Assembly (NCBI GenBank): GCA_948099385.1
Contig: CANUEZ040000199.1
Span: 3,482,001 to 3,546,000 of the forward strand
Length of the DNA stretch: 64,000 nt
Source of the DNA: Fasciola hepatica
Lineage: Eukaryota; Platyhelminthes; Trematoda; Plagiorchiida; Fasciolidae
Reading direction: 5' to 3'
Shown: positions 61,075-64,000 of the stretch, piece after piece
How positions within the stretch are numbered: position 1 is the stretch's first letter
Layout: every line of letters begins with the position of its first letter
Notes under the pieces: generated by a model
What the model was told of the DNA's origin: nothing
Database searches by the model: none
Seen by the model: only the letters and a program-made list of their open reading frames with translations
Made by a program: the position numbers and the translations under genes

Positions 61075-64000
61075 ATATCATCATAAACACCGCCGTACAA
61101 AAAAAAAACAGCAGTGCAAGCCCCACTGACCACTGCCTTTCTCATCATGTTCCACATAGAAACAAAAAGAATAATTATATACAAGATGGAAAACGAGTGG
61201 AACTACACAGGTGGGTAAAGGCAATACCGTCCCAGCAGCCAACACACGGAATACACAGTCTTACTGTACAAACACACATTGATCAATCATTCTGATTTGA
61301 CAGAGGATGACAACGCGATCGTCACCGCTCTCGCTTCACTGCCATATTCTTCAGTGTCTACAGCCAACTGGCTGAGGAATCACTTGGACCCCAATCACGT
61401 TGACGTGATACACCTACTTTTCCTAAGTTCGATGTACATTTCCACATTCCCCGCTGTCATGTCATGCGTTGACGTCCACGTGCTTTTCTTCAGTCCACAG
61501 GAGGAAAGCTGTGATAGAATATCCTTTGAAATAGTAACCAACACTCGATTTCTGACCTCAGCATTGGTCACCCGATCATTCCACCCAATCTTACCGATAC
61601 TATGCAAACTTCGACGGGCAAAATCGTCAAAGCGACGGACATCTTCCGCACACAAACTCCATGCTTCTCAACCACACAACAGAACTGGGCGTACAGCAGC
61701 ACAGTACACACGAAATTTCAACTACAGCGAAATATCAGGTTGGCGCCACAAGTGCTTTGGTCTGCCCGAGCTTTTGTTATAAGCGTGCCACCTCGACTGC
61801 CGTGCTCCCATCAGTCGTCAGGCTGATCCGAGGTAATTGGAGCTGTCAAATTTGTAAGCACCTCCCCTTCGAGCATCAAGCTCGGAAAGGTTAGCCTCCA
61901 GTCTTGCACCATCACTTTACACTTTGAACGTGCAAAGTCCATGCTGAATGCAGCTGCATCACCTGAGAGTCTACCTTATGCAAGTTGTGCATGTTTCGTA
62001 CATTAAAAGGAAGAGAAAATGTCGTCTGCGAAATCTAGGTCACATAGCTTTTCACTATTTGCTAGTTTGATGCCCACATCCTGAAAATCTCGCAAGGCAT
62101 TCTGCATTATCTCGTTCACAACGAAGTTGAACAGTAATGGAGAAATGGGACATCCTTGTAGAACACCGCTGATTGTCTCGAACAGACTGGATAGTTCACC
62201 ATGAGCGCTTGCGCGATCAGAAGTATGAGAACACAATGATCTTAGTATATTCACGAACTTCTGTGGAATACATTTTTAGTGAAGCGCACTGAGGAGCGCT
62301 GTTCGGTTTCCGTAATAGAAGACGCCTTTCCAGTTCAGGAAAACCATTATTGTTGATCGACGGTGTGTGATGCGTTTCGAGTAATTGGCAAAAAGTAAAA
62401 ATCTGGTTGATGCATCCTCGAACTGGACGGAATCCGGCCTGTTGCTTGCTTGCGTTCCTCTCGCGAGCTGGTGTCAGACGGTGCAGTAAAATTGAGAATA
62501 GTATCCTGGTGACTAACGGAGTTAGACAGATCCCGCGATGATTACTACAACCAGTGCGTATTCTCTTTTAAGATAGGTACAATCAATGACTCGCCCGTTG
62601 CTAAAAAAGCACTCCTCGTTTCAAATGCCACACAACAAGGTGGTTAGTGGTTTTATCAGCATTTCACCACCCATTTTGAAAGGGCTTGAGGGAGTTTGAC
62701 GGAAGTGACTGCTTTTCTACGTGTTTGAATGCTTGATTCCACCTCAACTACCGATGGGAGCTCAAGTGATATTCCTTAAGAAACCGCAGTTGTTGATGTC
62801 GGAGTGTCTATATTAGCGGTCGGCCAGCTAAAGTGCTCCTTTAAGTATACTGCCCAACGGTGGAGCCTCTGTTGTTTGCTATGAATAGACCATCCATTTC
62901 TATCGTATATCGTTCCATTGACCGAGGTCGGCCATCCACCGGCTATCTTGACCCATCAATTTTCGCTATCCTTCTTAAGACTTTCCGTAACATGATTCTA
63001 TAAGTTTCTTCTTATTTTATTCCTCTCTTACAGTTCCAGAGCTGACGTTTTATTCCACTAGACTGGGGAACTATTGATAAATCCCGTGAATTTGATGTAC
63101 ATTCTGCTGCCATGTGCATCGTCTGTTTCATATGCACCAAGTGCTCGTTTACATTAATGCTCGTCGTAGATCTTACATAATATAATGGTTTCTGTCTATA
63201 ACTGGTGTGAGCCTCTGGATCAGACAAGCGTCGTACGGTCAACCGGGTTCGCAGTTTTTGTCGATAACCATGGAATGGGAGTGAAAATCGAAATAAATCT
63301 AGTGCATAAAACCACTCTACGTGCGTGGACCTGTAGGACCTACAATTCTGGACAGAAATGCACCACCGGTACCTTATTACGATATGGTCCATCTGGCTCA
63401 GAATACCTGTACTGTTAGAGCGCCATGTTGCCATGCAACGCGAGCTGTGTCGAAAATTCATACTAGATAGGAATAGTTGAATGTCTGCACAAAACTGGAG
63501 AAGCCTATTCCCGATATCTGTACTCTAAGTGAGTAAGGCTAAAAGTCCACTCAAACAATCTGTTTGCCAGAGCTGCAATCATTTGGTGGGTATGCCAGTA
63601 TTACAGAGGAGCAGCTGTTAACGCGGCTATCCTTTCGAAATTCAACCGATCCCTGGAGCCTCAAATCACATAAACGGCTATTAACCGGTATCCACTCTAA
63701 AACAGCAGCTTCAGTCTTGTCGGTCAAGACCATTTCTACATCACGCTGACTCACAGCTCCTGCTGCTTTTTCTCCTGAAGTGTGCAGGAAATACGTCGAT
63801 GAGATACCAGGAACAGTTAGTTGAATCACACAACTCGAATCCTGGATGAGCGTTCCACTTACGCAGCAGATGTCAATCTTCAAAGAATCTCTTGTGAGCG
63901 CTAGACAAGCCTGCTGACCAGCCTGCATAAGAGTACGCATGTTAAAGGAGTTGAGATTCCGAGGGTGACGAGACTTGAGGAAATCCAAGTTACAGGACAG
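61075..64000 (-). mobile_element. RTE-like retrotransposon, copy B (runs off window end)
   Basis: Read on the minus strand: NLNSFNMRTLMQAGQQACLA (about 63955), DICCVSGTLIQDSS, QMDHIVIRYRWCISVQNC (about 63390), and an endonuclease end where the SDHA site of copy A reads WFYA. RT then has GELSSLFETISGVLQGCPIS (about 62190-62130) and DFQDVGIKLANSEKLCDLDF followed by ADD, an intact FADD at 62020-62031. The C-terminal block EDVRRFDDFARRSLHSIGKI and GWNDRVTNAEVRNRVL lies at about 61640-61530. The 3' end has GGTCAGTGGGGCTTGC near 61120. Frames break many times, so it is inactive. The 5' end lies beyond the window. Confidence 0.85.

Noticed and set aside
1..64000. A coordinated multi-gene system (operon, defence island, biosynthetic cluster)
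   Set aside because: No adjacent intact genes exist. The recognisable proteins are decayed retrotransposons, and the few candidate exons cannot be linked into a gene.

Overview
This window looks like non-coding, repeat-filled DNA from a flatworm, most likely a schistosome-type trematode. The base composition is AT-rich, there are long (TA)n runs, and there is no bacterial-style gene packing. Nearly every protein signal I can recognise is a broken retrotransposon. These include RTE-like non-LTR elements of the schistosome SR2/SjR2 type, a CR1-like non-LTR family, a Penelope-like element with a GIY-YIG nuclease region, and a Ty3/gypsy pol fragment. The family names come from motif recognition, not from a database search. 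I found no complete host gene with confidence.

Layout. 1-13.4 kb: two direct copies of a ~550 bp LTR-like sequence (1-560 and 12835-13388) bracket a minus-strand Ty3/gypsy pol relic (9.0-10.8 kb), a small RTE C-terminal scrap (12.1 kb) and an RTE-like relic whose two halves point in opposite directions (5.5-7.0 kb). 13.4-25 kb is largely featureless apart from a few unassigned ORFs, microsatellites and a perfect 34 bp inverted repeat around a (TA)n core (23.2 kb). 25.3-28.6 kb holds a plus-strand CR1-like relic. Its last ~900 bp is repeated at 50.6-51.5 kb, and a 506 bp block inside that repeat is 99.4% identical. 29.3-31.6 kb has several coding-like ORFs with good splice signals, the best place to look for host exons. 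32.0-35.3 kb is a nearly full-length but decayed RTE-like element (copy A). 37.6-38.7 kb and 42.6-43.7 kb share an unclassified dispersed repeat. 39.8-41.3 kb is a Penelope-like relic flanked by inverted repeats. 44.6-48.5 kb is a minus-strand element of a second RTE-like family, followed by a plus-strand RTE relic (48.8-50.0 kb). 52-58 kb is mostly empty, with a tRNA-derived SINE-like piece at 55.5 kb. 58.2-58.8 kb (copy C) and 61.1-64.0 kb (copy B) are minus-strand members of the same family as copy A.

No set of genes here works together as a pathway. What the window records is a history of retrotransposon insertion, inversion, truncation and apparent sequence exchange between copies.
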